Assembly: GCF_014323725.1 (NCBI RefSeq)
Contig: NZ_JABVED010000015.1
Location: 62,001-126,000, forward strand
Length of the DNA: 64,000 nt
Origin: Actinokineospora xionganensis
GTDB taxonomy: Bacteria; Actinomycetota; Actinomycetes; Mycobacteriales; Pseudonocardiaceae
Direction of reading: 5' to 3'
In this document: one piece after another, positions 23,509 through 32,692 of the stretch
Position numbering within the stretch: the first letter of the stretch is position 1
Layout: each line of letters opens with the position of its first letter
Notes under the pieces: generated by a model
The model's input: the letters and a program-made list of their open reading frames with translations, nothing else
Told to the model about the DNA's origin: nothing
Database searches by the model: none
Translations under genes and position numbers: made by a program

Positions 23509-25422
23509 GTGCTGGACCTCGCGGCTTCCCTGCTGTCGTTCGCGCACAGCCTGTTCGGGCCGGGGCTGTGCCCGGGTGACTGGGTCTGGGCGACGAGCAC
23601 GGCCGGAGCACTGATCGCGCTGCTGCCGGTCATCGGCTCGGTGACCGTCGCGCTGGTCCGCAAGGTCACCGGCAACCTCTACAACGCGGTCACCTACGGG
23701 GTGTTCGGCGCCATCGGAGCGTTCTTCGCGTTCCTCATGCCGTGGCTGCTGTTCAACGGCGTCAGCGGTGTCTTCCGGGGTGTGTTCACCAAGGATCCGG
23801 CGATCTCACTCGCCGGATCAGGCACCATGGACAACTCCTTCTGCTGGGTCGGCGCGCAGGACCTGTACCTCGGCGGCGGGGCCAACGTCTACGAGGTCAT
23901 CTTCCACAAGTTCGAGAGCACCCCGGTCTTCCTGCTGCGGCTGGTCTTCCTCGTAGTGGTCCCCGCGATCTGCCTGCTGTTCGTGATCCTGCAGGCCCGC
24001 GCCGCGACCCGCCGCGGCCCCCGGTGGGTGAGCAGGCTGGTCTGGGTCCCGTTCGCGCTGATGATCGCGCTGAGCGTCCCCGTCGAGGCCAACACCGCCT
24101 CCCACCTGTGGCTGGGCTTCCTGCCGATCTCTGTGCTCGGCCTGATCCCGGTCTACGTCATCGGCCCGCCGAACTGGTCGACGATCGAGCGCAGTCACCA
24201 GAAGCCGGAGTCCGCGCCGCCGCCTCCGCAACAGCCCTCCGGCATGGGCGCGCACCCGCAGCCCCCGCCTCCGCAGCCGCAGAACAACCAGCCCAGCAAG
24301 GCCCTGCCGCCTTACGTGCCGCCCGCGCCGCTGCCTCCGTACCAGCCCCCCGCCAACGTTGCGGGCTATCCGCCGCAGGTTCCTGTGAAGCCCGTGCAGG
24401 CGCCCGCGCCGTACGTGCCGCCCGCGCTCAACCCGACGCTGCACGACCCCAACCCCGAAGGCCTCGGCGCGATGGCCCGGCTGGCCGCCGACCCCGGCCC
24501 GCTGCCGTTCGCGCCGCGCTCGGCCGCCCCGCCCCCGCCACCGGTCAAGCCGTCCGGCAGCCGCTTCCGCAAGGTCCGGGCCCTGGGCCAGGGCGGATTC
24601 GGCACGGTGTGGCTGGCCGTCGACACCCAGCTCGACCGCACGGTCGCGGTGAAGATGGCGCACGCCCCCGACGCCGAGACCGAAGAACGCATGCTGCGCG
24701 AAGCGCGGGCGCTCGCGGCGGTCCACCACCCGAACTGTGTGCGGGTCTACGACATCGTCTCCGAGCCCGAGGGCCTCGGCCTGGTCATGGAGTACATCGA
24801 GGGCCAGCCCCTCGCCGACCGCGTCGCCACCGGCGGCCCACTCGACGACCTGGCCGTAGCCCGACTGTGGATCACGATGGCGGGCGCCTTGTCCGCCGCC
24901 CACGCCAAGGGCGTCCTGCACCGCGACGTCAAGCCGTCGAATGTGATCATCGACCCGGACGGCAACGCCCACCTGATCGACTTCGGCATCGCGCGCTCGC
25001 AGGGCGACTCCACCCTCACCGCCACCGGCATGATGGTCGGAACCCCCGACTTCCTCGCCTCGGAAACCGCCGCGGGCGCCAACGCCACGCCCGCCTCGGA
25101 CGCCTGGCAGCTGGCGGCCACCGTGAGCTTCGCGCTGACCGGAAAGCCGCCGCGCGGCACCCGCGAGAACGCCATGGCGGCACTGATGGCCGCTGCGAAG
25201 GGCGAACCGGTCACCCAAACACCGCAGCAGAGCGCCCACCGCAGGCTGCTGCTCGCCTCGCTGGACAACGAACCGGCCCGCCGCCCCACCCTGCGCGCGG
25301 TCGCCCGCGAACTCAGCGACTGGATGGCACGGGAAGGCCACACGGAGACCGGCCCGGTAACCCAAATAGTCCGCCGCGACGACATCGACAAGGTGGACCG
25401 AACCCGCCACATGCCCGGATAG
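23509..25422 (+). CDS. Membrane Ser/Thr protein kinase with C-terminal kinase domain
   Basis: A 637-residue protein. GTG 23509 is chosen for its upstream GAGGAG. The first 230 residues hold about six hydrophobic helices, then a Pro/Gln-rich cytoplasmic linker (about 245-345), then a Hanks-type kinase (about 350-615): glycine loop LGQGGFGTVW, catalytic Lys in VAVKMA, HRDVKPSNVI, DFGIA and GTPDFLASE. Actinobacterial PknB-like kinases have the reverse order, kinase first and then membrane. The N-terminal membrane region is not a known sensor family to me. No phosphatase gene is nearby. Stand-alone signalling gene, target unknown. Confidence 0.9.
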   Translation: MLDLAASLLSFAHSLFGPGLCPGDWVWATSTAGALIALLPVIGSVTVALVRKVTGNLYNAVTYGVFGAIGAFFAFLMPWLLFNGVSGVFRGVFTKDPAISLAGSGTMDNSFCWVGAQDLYLGGGANVYEVIFHKFESTPVFLLRLVFLVVVPAICLLFVILQARAATRRGPRWVSRLVWVPFALMIALSVPVEANTASHLWLGFLPISVLGLIPVYVIGPPNWSTIERSHQKPESAPPPPQQPSGMGAHPQPPPPQPQNNQPSKALPPYVPPAPLPPYQPPANVAGYPPQVPVKPVQAPAPYVPPALNPTLHDPNPEGLGAMARLAADPGPLPFAPRSAAPPPPPVKPSGSRFRKVRALGQGGFGTVWLAVDTQLDRTVAVKMAHAPDAETEERMLREARALAAVHHPNCVRVYDIVSEPEGLGLVMEYIEGQPLADRVATGGPLDDLAVARLWITMAGALSAAHAKGVLHRDVKPSNVIIDPDGNAHLIDFGIARSQGDSTLTATGMMVGTPDFLASETAAGANATPASDAWQLAATVSFALTGKPPRGTRENAMAALMAAAKGEPVTQTPQQSAHRRLLLASLDNEPARRPTLRAVARELSDWMAREGHTETGPVTQIVRRDDIDKVDRTRHMPG

Positions 25423-25664
25423 CGACCAGGGGCCATTCGGCCCGAATCGCAGGGCGTAGAACCAAATGGCCCTGCCGAGATCTGCGCTGGCGGCCATCCC
25501 GGACGACCCCGGAATTCACGAGCGGAACCGGACGGCCTGCCACCGAACGGCCTGCCAAGTCAAGCTGTGCTGGTTGCCATCCCCGGACAACCCCGAATCA
25601 CCCAAATAGGCACCAGCGCGGTCAAACCGGCCGATGAACGAGCCACCCGCTCAGCTCAGGATGC

Positions 25665-26618
25665 TCAGCGGGGTGTGGCGAAGTTTCGCCGATAGTCCTT
25701 CGGTGACACCCCGACGATCTTCTGAAAATGGTGCCGCAACAGCGCCCCCGTCGCGAAGCCGCACCGGTGCGCCACGTCGTCCACCGACGCCGAAGTCTCC
25801 TCCAACAGCGTCCGAGCGTGCAGCACGCGTTGCATCGACAGCCACTTCAGCGGCGTCGTCCCGGTCTCGGCGACGAAGCGGCGGGCGAAGGTGCGCTCCG
25901 ACATCCGTGCGCGGTCCGCGAGCGCGGCCACCGAGTGGTCCTCGGCCAGGTTTTCCACCATCCAGGTCAGGATCGGCGTCAGGCTGTCGCCGGTGCACTC
26001 GGGCACCGGCAGTTCCACGTACTGCCGCTGACCGCCGTCGCGCTGTGGCGCCACGACCATGCGGCGGGCGATCGCGGTGGCCACCGCCGAGCCCATCTCG
26101 CGGCGGACCAGGTGCAGACAGGCGTCGATTCCCGCGGCTGTCCCGGCGCTGGTGATGATGTCGCCGTCGTCGACGAAGAGGACGTCGGGGTCGACCTTCG
26201 CCAACGGAAAGCGCTCGGCGAGCAGGTTCGCGTGCCGCCAGTGTGTGGTGCATCGGCGCTGGTCGAGCAGGCCGGTGGCGCCGAGCAGGAAGGCGCCGCT
26301 GCAGACCGACAGGATCATCGAGCCGCCCGCGTGGGCCGCCCGGAGGGCCTCGAGCACTGCGGGCGGGTAGGTGTCGCGGATCTGGCACGCGGGCAGGGCG
26401 ATCAGGTCGGCGCCCGCAAGGGCGCACAGGTCCAGGGTGGGGACCATCGACACGCCGACGCTCGCCGGGATCGGCTTGTCCGCGACTTCCCCGCAGACCC
26501 GGAACTCGATGGGCGGCACGCCGTCGTCGGTTCGGTCGACTCCGAACACCTCGCAGATCACGCCGAACTCGAACGGCGCGAAGCCGTCGATAAGCACTGC
26601 CGCCACACTCTTCAGCAT
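25665..26618 (-). CDS. GlxA-type AraC-family transcriptional regulator
   Basis: A 317-residue regulator: an N-terminal DJ-1/PfpI (GATase1-like) domain (residues about 3-180) with the nucleophile-elbow stretch ILSVCSGAFLLG, and a C-terminal AraC pair of helix-turn-helix motifs (VAALADRARMSERTFARRF and VDDVAHRCGFATGALLRHHF, ending VGVSPKDYRR). Members control catabolism of small nitrogen compounds and other stresses. A perfect 20-base palindrome lies between this gene and the divergent small membrane protein and is the likely binding site. Confidence 0.94.
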   Translation of the reverse strand: MLKSVAAVLIDGFAPFEFGVICEVFGVDRTDDGVPPIEFRVCGEVADKPIPASVGVSMVPTLDLCALAGADLIALPACQIRDTYPPAVLEALRAAHAGGSMILSVCSGAFLLGATGLLDQRRCTTHWRHANLLAERFPLAKVDPDVLFVDDGDIITSAGTAAGIDACLHLVRREMGSAVATAIARRMVVAPQRDGGQRQYVELPVPECTGDSLTPILTWMVENLAEDHSVAALADRARMSERTFARRFVAETGTTPLKWLSMQRVLHARTLLEETSASVDDVAHRCGFATGALLRHHFQKIVGVSPKDYRRNFATPR

Positions 26619-26659
26619 GCCGAAAGACTAACTGGCAGGATTTTGTCGCACAAGGTCAG

Positions 26660-26679
26660 TTCTGCCACTGGTGGCAGAA
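26660..26679. promoter_or_regulatory. Perfect palindrome, likely operator of the GlxA-type regulator
   Basis: TTCTGCCAC-TG-GTGGCAGAA has two perfect 9-base arms. It lies in the 86-base gap between the regulator start (26618) and the divergent ORF at 26705. TGCCA/TGGCA half-sites are a plausible AraC-family target. Confidence 0.75.
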
Positions 26680-26704
26680 AAGAGTGCAGCGCAAACTTAG
26701 TGCC

Positions 26705-26929
26705 ATGGAACTCGTACTCATCGCCCTCGCAGCCCTTCTGGTCTACGGACTGGACCGCAACCACCACCGCCAGCCCGAACCCCGCCCGCGCCTGGCCGGA
26801 CGGTCCGACATCGAAGACCGCGACCTCGTCCGGGTCGCCGCCGACCTCCGCACCGCGCGGCCCGAGCCGCGTGAGCGCCCTACCGCCAGGACGGCAGCCA
26901 GAGTTCGGCTTGCCATCGGGCCTCGGTGA
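26705..26929 (+). CDS. Small single-helix membrane protein, hypothetical
   Basis: A 74-residue ORF from ATG 26705 with an N-terminal hydrophobic helix (LVLIALAALLVYGL) and a charged cytoplasmic tail (RSDIEDRDLVRVAADLRTARPEP). It is divergent from the GlxA-type regulator, across the palindromic operator, and its last 50 bases overlap the end of the convergent pmt gene. No strong ribosome site is visible. The regular amphipathic look of the tail and the location favour a real gene, but it could be spurious. Confidence 0.5.
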   Translation: MELVLIALAALLVYGLDRNHHRQPEPRPRLAGRSDIEDRDLVRVAADLRTARPEPRERPTARTAARVRLAIGPR

Positions 26930-28445
26930 TCGAGTCACCGTTGAGGATCGGCCAGAGCCAGACGAAGTTCGCCACGACCATTCCCACGTACAGCGCGACG
27001 ACCAGCAGACCGGTGCCCCGTCGCTCGGCCCCATCCCGGGCCCGGCCCAGGATGTGGCCGAGCGGCAGCACCAGCCCGAGCACCAGGAACGCCGCCATCG
27101 GCGTGACGTAGAAGAAGTACATCTGCCGGTCGAGGTTGATGAACCACGGCAACAGGCCCGCCAGGTAGGCGGTGATGACCGCGGCGTAGCGCCAGTCGAG
27201 CCGCGCCACCATCCGCCACAACCCCCACGACAGCATCGGCAACGCGAGCCACCACATCGCGGGCGTGCCGATCAGCATCGTCGCGGCGACACACTTCGCC
27301 TCACCGCAGCCCAGCGTGGAGCCCTCGTAGTAATAGAGCATCGGCCGCAGGCCCATCGGCCACGTCCACGGCTTCGACTCCCACGGATGCTGCTTGTCCG
27401 GGTCCGTCACCAACTCGCTGTGGAACTTCAGGACGTGCTCGTGGTACTGGAACAGCGACCCGAACGCGCTCTTGATGACGCCCCACGGCCCGCTGTCGTC
27501 GGTCGGCTCGAGGTGCCGGTCGATCCCGGTCTCGCTGCCGAACCAGCCCCACCACGTCGACAGGTAGGCGATCGCGGCGACACCGATGAAGGCCCACAGC
27601 GCGGGCAGGAGATCACGCAGCGCGGTGCCGATCCACGGGTGGCGAACCCCCGCGGCGCGCCGGGCCGTCACGTCGAACAGGACCGTGAGCAGCCCGAACG
27701 CGGCGATGAAGTACAGGCCGGACCACTTGACGCCGCAGGCAAGGCCGAGCAGGACGCCGCTCAGCAGCCGGAACCAGCGGACCCCGAGCCGGGGCCCGTA
27801 CGCCGAGTCTCCGACCCAGCCCTCCGCCACCGCCACCGCGAGCCGTGACCGGACCTGGTCGCGGTCGACCAGCAGCGCGGCGAACGCGGCGAGGATGAAG
27901 AACGCCAGGAAGATGTCGAGCATCCCCATCCGCGACTGCAGGTGGGACACGCCGTCGCAGATCAGCAGGATTCCCGCGATCGCGCCGAGCAGCGTCGACC
28001 TGGTCAGCCGCCGGGCGACCCGGATGATCAGCACGATCATCAGCGCCCCGGCGAGCGCCGCGGTGAACCGCCAGCCCCACCCGTTGTAGCCGAAGAGCGA
28101 CTCGCCGAACGCGATGAGCGTCTTGCCCAGCGGCGGGTGGACGGTCAGCCGGTAGCCGGGGTTGTCCTCGAACCACCCGTTGCGCAGCATCTGCCACGCC
28201 TGCGGCACGTAGTGCTTCTCGTCGAAGACGGGCGTGCCGTTGTCGGTGGGGTTGCCGAGGTTCTGGAACCGGACGAAGCCGCCGATCAGCCCGAGGACGG
28301 CGGTGACGATCCAGCCGCGCAGCCGGTCGGTCGGCATCGGCTTGCCCAGCAGCCGGTCGCGTACCGACTCGGTGGCGTCGGCTTGCCGAGGCGCCGGGTC
28401 CGGACCGACCCGGTCGGCCTCGTCTTCGGCTACGAGGAGGCTCAC
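26880..28445 (-). CDS. pmt: Protein O-mannosyltransferase (Pmt)
   Basis: A GT39-family enzyme of about 521 residues that moves mannose from polyprenyl-phosphomannose to Ser/Thr of proteins during Sec export. The essential acidic loop appears as VFDEKHYVPQA near the N-terminus; about ten membrane helices follow, with the conserved VHPPLGK, SRMGMLDIF and GVKWSGLYF stretches. It corresponds to Rv1002c, and its divergent neighbour region leads to rsmI as in M. tuberculosis. The start is uncertain: GTG 28445 fits homologue length but has no clear ribosome site, and the frame stays open to 28511. Confidence 0.93.
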   Translation of the reverse strand: MSLLVAEDEADRVGPDPAPRQADATESVRDRLLGKPMPTDRLRGWIVTAVLGLIGGFVRFQNLGNPTDNGTPVFDEKHYVPQAWQMLRNGWFEDNPGYRLTVHPPLGKTLIAFGESLFGYNGWGWRFTAALAGALMIVLIIRVARRLTRSTLLGAIAGILLICDGVSHLQSRMGMLDIFLAFFILAAFAALLVDRDQVRSRLAVAVAEGWVGDSAYGPRLGVRWFRLLSGVLLGLACGVKWSGLYFIAAFGLLTVLFDVTARRAAGVRHPWIGTALRDLLPALWAFIGVAAIAYLSTWWGWFGSETGIDRHLEPTDDSGPWGVIKSAFGSLFQYHEHVLKFHSELVTDPDKQHPWESKPWTWPMGLRPMLYYYEGSTLGCGEAKCVAATMLIGTPAMWWLALPMLSWGLWRMVARLDWRYAAVITAYLAGLLPWFINLDRQMYFFYVTPMAAFLVLGLVLPLGHILGRARDGAERRGTGLLVVALYVGMVVANFVWLWPILNGDSITEARWQAELWLPSWR

Positions 28446-28550
28446 GAGGGGAGATGGTAGGGCGCGAAGTGTTATCCCCGCGTCGGGACAGCCGAGATCA
28501 CTCGAACTCACTCACGCAGAGCGGGGTGGACGGGTGGCTATTGTGCGCCG

Positions 28551-29029
28551 GTGACTTACCGGCCTAGATGGACCTATGTGCTCCTGCGGGGCAGCGCGGT
28601 GCCGTTCGCCTGCGTCCTTGGCTAACTCTTGTCCTCGTTCCTGATGGGCGACCTTGAGAGGAGCGGGGTCCGGATCAGCTTGCCGGTGTTCGGCGTCATG
28701 TTCTGGGCCATCGAGGTCTTCCGACTCCGGGCGCGCGCACTGGAGGTGCGTGATGACGGTGTCGTCATCCGTCGGGACAGGGCGACGATCACGTTGGCCT
28801 GGTCGGACTTCGTGCGGGTGACCCGCGGGTCGTGGGGGCCGCTGAAGTTCGATGTCCTGGAATTCACGGTGGCCTGCTGATCCCCGAAGATCACTACCGC
28901 GGGATCTTGACGAGTGCCGAGAAGCGGATTCGCACGGAACGGGCCGACCTATCGTTCGAGCCCGCCATGTACTTCGCCGACTGGCGTGCGCGCGAGCTTG
29001 GATCCGTGGTGGCGGGCCTGCGCCAGTAG
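28551..29029 (+). pseudogene. Decayed bacterial PH-domain-like protein gene
   Basis: Three pieces of one coding sequence can be joined. From GTG 28551 the frame gives VTYRPRWTYVLLRGSAVPF..., stopped by TAA at 28623. The same frame continues 28626-28877 with two hydrophobic helices and the strand-rich segment DDGVVIRRDRATITLAW, ending at TGA 28878. A +/-1 shift near 28865 would continue with GLLIPEDHYRGILTSAEKRI... to TAG 29029. The whole would be about 158 residues: a two-helix membrane protein with a PH-like domain. One stop and one frameshift mark it as a pseudogene, unless they are sequence errors. Confidence 0.7.
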
Positions 29030-29038
29030 GCTTCGACG

Positions 29039-29857
29039 ATGCTCGTTCTCGCCGCGACCCCCCTGGGTGACTCCCGTGACGCGTCCCCAAGGCTGGTCGA
29101 GGCGTTCACCAACGCCGACGTCATCGCCGCCGAGGACACCCGCCGCACCCGGAACCTGATCAGCGCCCTCGGGGTCACCCCCACGGGCCGGATGGTCAGC
29201 TTCTACGACGCCGTTGAGACCAGCCGGATCGCCGGTCTCGTGGAGGCGATCCAGGAGGGCAAGTCCGTTCTCCTCGTCACCGACGCCGGGATGCCCAGTG
29301 TGTCCGACCCCGGGTACCGCCTGGTCGCGGCCTGCGTCGAGGCCGACCTGCCGATCACCTGCCTGCCCGGCCCGTCCGCGGTCACGACCGCGCTCGCCCT
29401 CTCCGGGCTGCCCTGCGACCGGTTCTGCTTCGAGGGGTTCGCCCCGCGCAAGCCGGGGGAGCGGCGCAAGTGGCTCTCCGCGCTGGCGACCGAGCCGCGC
29501 ACCGCTGTGTTCTTCGAATCACCGCACCGCATCGCGAGCCTGCTGGCCGACGCCGCCGAGGTGCTCGGCGCCGACCGGCGCGCCGCCGTGTGCCGGGAGC
29601 TGACCAAGACCTACGAAGAGGTCCGCCGCGGCGGGCTCGGCGAACTCGCGAAGTGGGCCGAGGACGGCGTGCGCGGCGAGATCACCGTGGTCCTCTCCGG
29701 CGCCGAGCCGGTCGAGACCCCCGAACTGGCGACCCTCGTCGAGCAGGTCCGCGAGTTGGCCGCCGCGGGGGCCCGGCTCAAGGACGCGGCCGCCGAGGTC
29801 GCCGCCGAGCACGGGGTGAGCAAGAAGTCCCTCTACGACGCGGCGGTCGCCAAATGA
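29039..29857 (+). CDS. rsmI: 16S rRNA (cytidine1402-2'-O)-methyltransferase
   Basis: A 272-residue RsmI, which 2'-O-methylates C1402 in the decoding centre of 16S rRNA. The SAM-fold core LAATPLGDSRDASPRLVEAF, the motif AEDTRRTRNL and LVTDAGMPSVSDPGYRLV are standard. The C-terminal HTH-like RsmI domain (LKDAAAEVAAEHGVSKKSLYDAAVA) is present. It starts ten bases after the decayed PH-like gene and overlaps the DUF4185 gene by four bases (ATGA). It is the ortholog of Rv1003. Confidence 0.96.
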   Translation: MLVLAATPLGDSRDASPRLVEAFTNADVIAAEDTRRTRNLISALGVTPTGRMVSFYDAVETSRIAGLVEAIQEGKSVLLVTDAGMPSVSDPGYRLVAACVEADLPITCLPGPSAVTTALALSGLPCDRFCFEGFAPRKPGERRKWLSALATEPRTAVFFESPHRIASLLADAAEVLGADRRAAVCRELTKTYEEVRRGGLGELAKWAEDGVRGEITVVLSGAEPVETPELATLVEQVRELAAAGARLKDAAAEVAAEHGVSKKSLYDAAVAK

Positions 29858-30846
29858 TCGAGGTGGGCGAGACGACGCTGGTCTCCCAGATCACCGGCCA
29901 CGAGTCGACCAACCTGACCGCCGAGCGCTACGGCATCCACGCCACCGACCTGGGCATCATGTGGGACGACAGCGCGGGCCGGACCTTCGTCGTCTTCGGC
30001 GACACCTACGGCCCGGGCTGGCGGGGCGACGGCGCGGGGACCGACGACGACACCGACTGGCGCTGCAACGTGCTCGCCATCGTCGCCGAGCGCGACCTCG
30101 ACCACGGGCTCAAGATCGAGTCCGTGGTCGCCCAGGACGACGGCATGGCCCGCCAGATCATCGACCGCGACGCCGAGAGCGTCGAGGAGACCGTGATCCC
30201 GTGCGCGGGCATCGAGATCGATGGCGTGCACTACCTGCACTACATGTCCGTGCGGAACTGGGGACCGCAGGGCAAGTGGGTGACCAACTACGCGGGTATC
30301 GCCTTCTCCCGCGACGGCGGCCGCACGTGGGACAAGCCCTGGCGCTCCCGCTGGATCAACCGCGCCGAGCACGACCACCCGTTTCAGATGGGCGCCTTCG
30401 CCCGGCAGGGCGAGCACCTCTATCTCCTGGGCACCCCGAACGGCCGCTGGGGCGACACGCACCTCGCCAGGGTGTCCACAAAGGACATCCTGGAGCCCGC
30501 GGCCTACGAGTACTGGAGCGGCGAGACCTGGCACCCGAAGGACCCGTTCGCGGCCAAGCCCGTCTTCACCGGCCCGGTCGCCGAGCTGTCGGTGCTCTAC
30601 AGCGACCACTTCGGCTGCTGGCTCGCGCTGCACCTCGACGAGTCGAAGGCGGCCATCGTGCTGCGGACCGCCGAGGAGTTGACCGGCCCGTGGACCGACG
30701 GCCAGGTCGTCGCGGACGGCGAGCGGTACCCCGGCCTCTACGGCGGATTCCTGCACCCGGAGTCGGCCAAGGGGCCGGTTCTTTATTACGCGATGTCACG
30801 GTGGTCGCCGTACAACGTGTACCTGATGCGCACGACGCTGACCTAG
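29854..30846 (+). CDS. DUF4185 protein, predicted sialidase/glycosidase-like propeller
   Basis: A 330-residue protein of the DUF4185 type, predicted to be a five-bladed beta-propeller like glycoside hydrolase families that begin with blades of this kind (FVVFGDTYGPGWRGD, HYMSVRNWGPQGKW, YAGIAFSRDGGRTWDKP). The SRDGGRTW repeat is an Asp-box-like element. No signal peptide is seen, so if it acts on polysaccharide it must be in the cytosol or leave by another route. It overlaps rsmI by four bases and lies 55 bases before metG, so it is cotranscribed with core genes but is absent from the M. tuberculosis order. No substrate can be named. Confidence 0.78.
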   Translation: MIEVGETTLVSQITGHESTNLTAERYGIHATDLGIMWDDSAGRTFVVFGDTYGPGWRGDGAGTDDDTDWRCNVLAIVAERDLDHGLKIESVVAQDDGMARQIIDRDAESVEETVIPCAGIEIDGVHYLHYMSVRNWGPQGKWVTNYAGIAFSRDGGRTWDKPWRSRWINRAEHDHPFQMGAFARQGEHLYLLGTPNGRWGDTHLARVSTKDILEPAAYEYWSGETWHPKDPFAAKPVFTGPVAELSVLYSDHFGCWLALHLDESKAAIVLRTAEELTGPWTDGQVVADGERYPGLYGGFLHPESAKGPVLYYAMSRWSPYNVYLMRTTLT

Positions 30847-30901
30847 CCCTGTCCTGGCCTCCGTGCACCGTCCCGGACCGACGTCCGTACGCTAACCGGT
30901 C

Positions 30902-32692
30902 ATGAGCGCCCCCGTGTTGACCGCGGTGGCCTGGCCCTACGCCAACGGCCCCCGCCATATCGGTCACGTCTCCGGATTCGGTGTCCCTTCGGACGTCTTC
31001 TCCCGCTACATGCGAATGTCCGGTCACCGGGTGCTCATGGTCAGCGGAACGGACGAACACGGCACCCCGATCTCGGTGCAGGCCGACAAAGAAGGCCTGA
31101 CCACCCGCCAACTCGCCGACAAGTACAACCGCGTGATCGCCGAGGACCTCCAGGGTCTCGGGCTGTCCTACGACCTGTTCACCCGCACCACCACGGGCAA
31201 CCACTACAAGGTCGTCCAAGAGCTGTTCCTGGCGCTGCACCGCAACGGCTACGTGCAGGCCAAGACGCAGATGGGCGCGATCAGCCCGTCCACCGGCCGC
31301 ACTCTGCCCGACCGCTACATCGAGGGCACCTGCCCGATCTGCGGCTACGACGGTGCGCGCGGCGACCAGTGCGACAACTGCGGCAACCAGCTCGACCCGA
31401 TCGACCTGAAGAACCCCCGCTCGAAGATCAACGGCGAGGTGCCGAAGTTCGTCGAGACCGAGCACCTGTTCCTCGACCTGCCGTCCTTCGCCGGCGCGCT
31501 GGGTTCGTGGCTGTCCACCCGCACCGGGTGGCGGCCCAACGTGCTCAGGTTCAGCGAGAACCTGCTCGGCGACATGCGTCCCCGCGCGATCACCCGCGAC
31601 ATCGACTGGGGTGTTCCGGTCCCGCTCGACGGGTGGCGCGACCAGCCGATGAAGAAGTTCTACGTGTGGTTCGACGCGGTGATCGGCTACTTGTCGGCCA
31701 GCGTGGAATGGGCTCGCCGCAGTGGCGACGCCGACGCCTGGAAGGAGTTCTGGACCGACCCGGCCCAGGCCTACTACTTCATGGGCAAGGACAACATCGT
31801 CTTCCACTCGCTGATCTGGCCGTCACTGCTGCTCGGGCAGAACGGCGAGGGCGACAAGGGCGGCCAGCCCGGCGCGTTCGGCAAGCTCAGCCTGCCGACC
31901 GAGGTCGTCTCCAGCGAGTTCCTCACCATGAGCGGCTCGAAGTTCTCCACCTCGCGCGGCACCGTGATCTATGTCCGGGACTTCCTCAAGCAGTTCGGTC
32001 CCGACACGCTGCGGTACTTCATCTCGGTCGCGGGCCCGGAGAACCAGGACACGGACTTCACCTGGGACGAGTTCATCCGCCGGACCAACTTCGAACTGGC
32101 CAACGAGTGGGGCAACCTGGTCAACCGGTCGATCTCGATGGCGCACAAGAACGTCGGCGCCATCCCGACCCCGACCGCGCCCACGGCCGCCGACGCGGAG
32201 CTGAAGGCGTTGGCGCGCAACGCGTTCGACACTGTCGGCGAGAACCTGCGGCGCTCGCGCTTCAAGGCCGCGGCCAACGAGGCCATGCGGGTGGTCGGCG
32301 CGGCGAACAAGTATCTGTCCGATGAGGAGCCCTGGAAGCGCAAGGACGACCCGCAGCGCCGGGACACGATCCTGCACACGGCGCTGCAGGTCGTCTCCGA
32401 CGCGAACACGCTGCTCACGCCGTTTCTGCCGCACTCCGCGCAGAAGATCCACGAGGCGCTGGGCGGCCAGGGTGTCTGGTCCTCGCAGCCGGAGATCCGT
32501 GAGGTCGCCGACCTCGACGACCCGAGTCTGCAGTACCCGGTCCTGACCGGTGACTACGCCAACGACCAGGCCAAATGGGAATCGGTGGACATCGAGGTGG
32601 GCCGTCCGCTGGACAAGCCGTCGCCGCTGTTCGCCAAGCTCGACGCCGAACTCGGCGAAACCGGCCCGGACTGGGCGCCGATCGTCAAGTGA
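30902..32692 (+). CDS. metG: Methionyl-tRNA synthetase
   Basis: A 596-residue class I synthetase that charges tRNA-Met. The HIGH box is RHIGH at residues 18-22 in [15 protein letters not shown], and a four-Cys zinc knuckle lies in [17 protein letters not shown]. The KMSKS equivalent is [11 protein letters not shown]. The anticodon-binding helical domain follows. There is no C-terminal tRNA-binding (EMAP-like) extension. It overlaps tatD by four bases (GTGA). This is the ortholog of Rv1007c in the conserved order metG-tatD-rpfB-ksgA-ispE. Confidence 0.97.
   Translation: MSAPVLTAVAWPYANGPRHIGHVSGFGVPSDVFSRYMRMSGHRVLMVSGTDEHGTPISVQADKEGLTTRQLADKYNRVIAEDLQGLGLSYDLFTRTTTGNHYKVVQELFLALHRNGYVQAKTQMGAISPSTGRTLPDRYIEGTCPICGYDGARGDQCDNCGNQLDPIDLKNPRSKINGEVPKFVETEHLFLDLPSFAGALGSWLSTRTGWRPNVLRFSENLLGDMRPRAITRDIDWGVPVPLDGWRDQPMKKFYVWFDAVIGYLSASVEWARRSGDADAWKEFWTDPAQAYYFMGKDNIVFHSLIWPSLLLGQNGEGDKGGQPGAFGKLSLPTEVVSSEFLTMSGSKFSTSRGTVIYVRDFLKQFGPDTLRYFISVAGPENQDTDFTWDEFIRRTNFELANEWGNLVNRSISMAHKNVGAIPTPTAPTAADAELKALARNAFDTVGENLRRSRFKAAANEAMRVVGAANKYLSDEEPWKRKDDPQRRDTILHTALQVVSDANTLLTPFLPHSAQKIHEALGGQGVWSSQPEIREVADLDDPSLQYPVLTGDYANDQAKWESVDIEVGRPLDKPSPLFAKLDAELGETGPDWAPIVK

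Noticed and set aside
23818-25497. Long minus-strand frame across the Ser/Thr kinase gene
   Set aside because: Composition is that of an antisense shadow; the plus strand has all kinase motifs.
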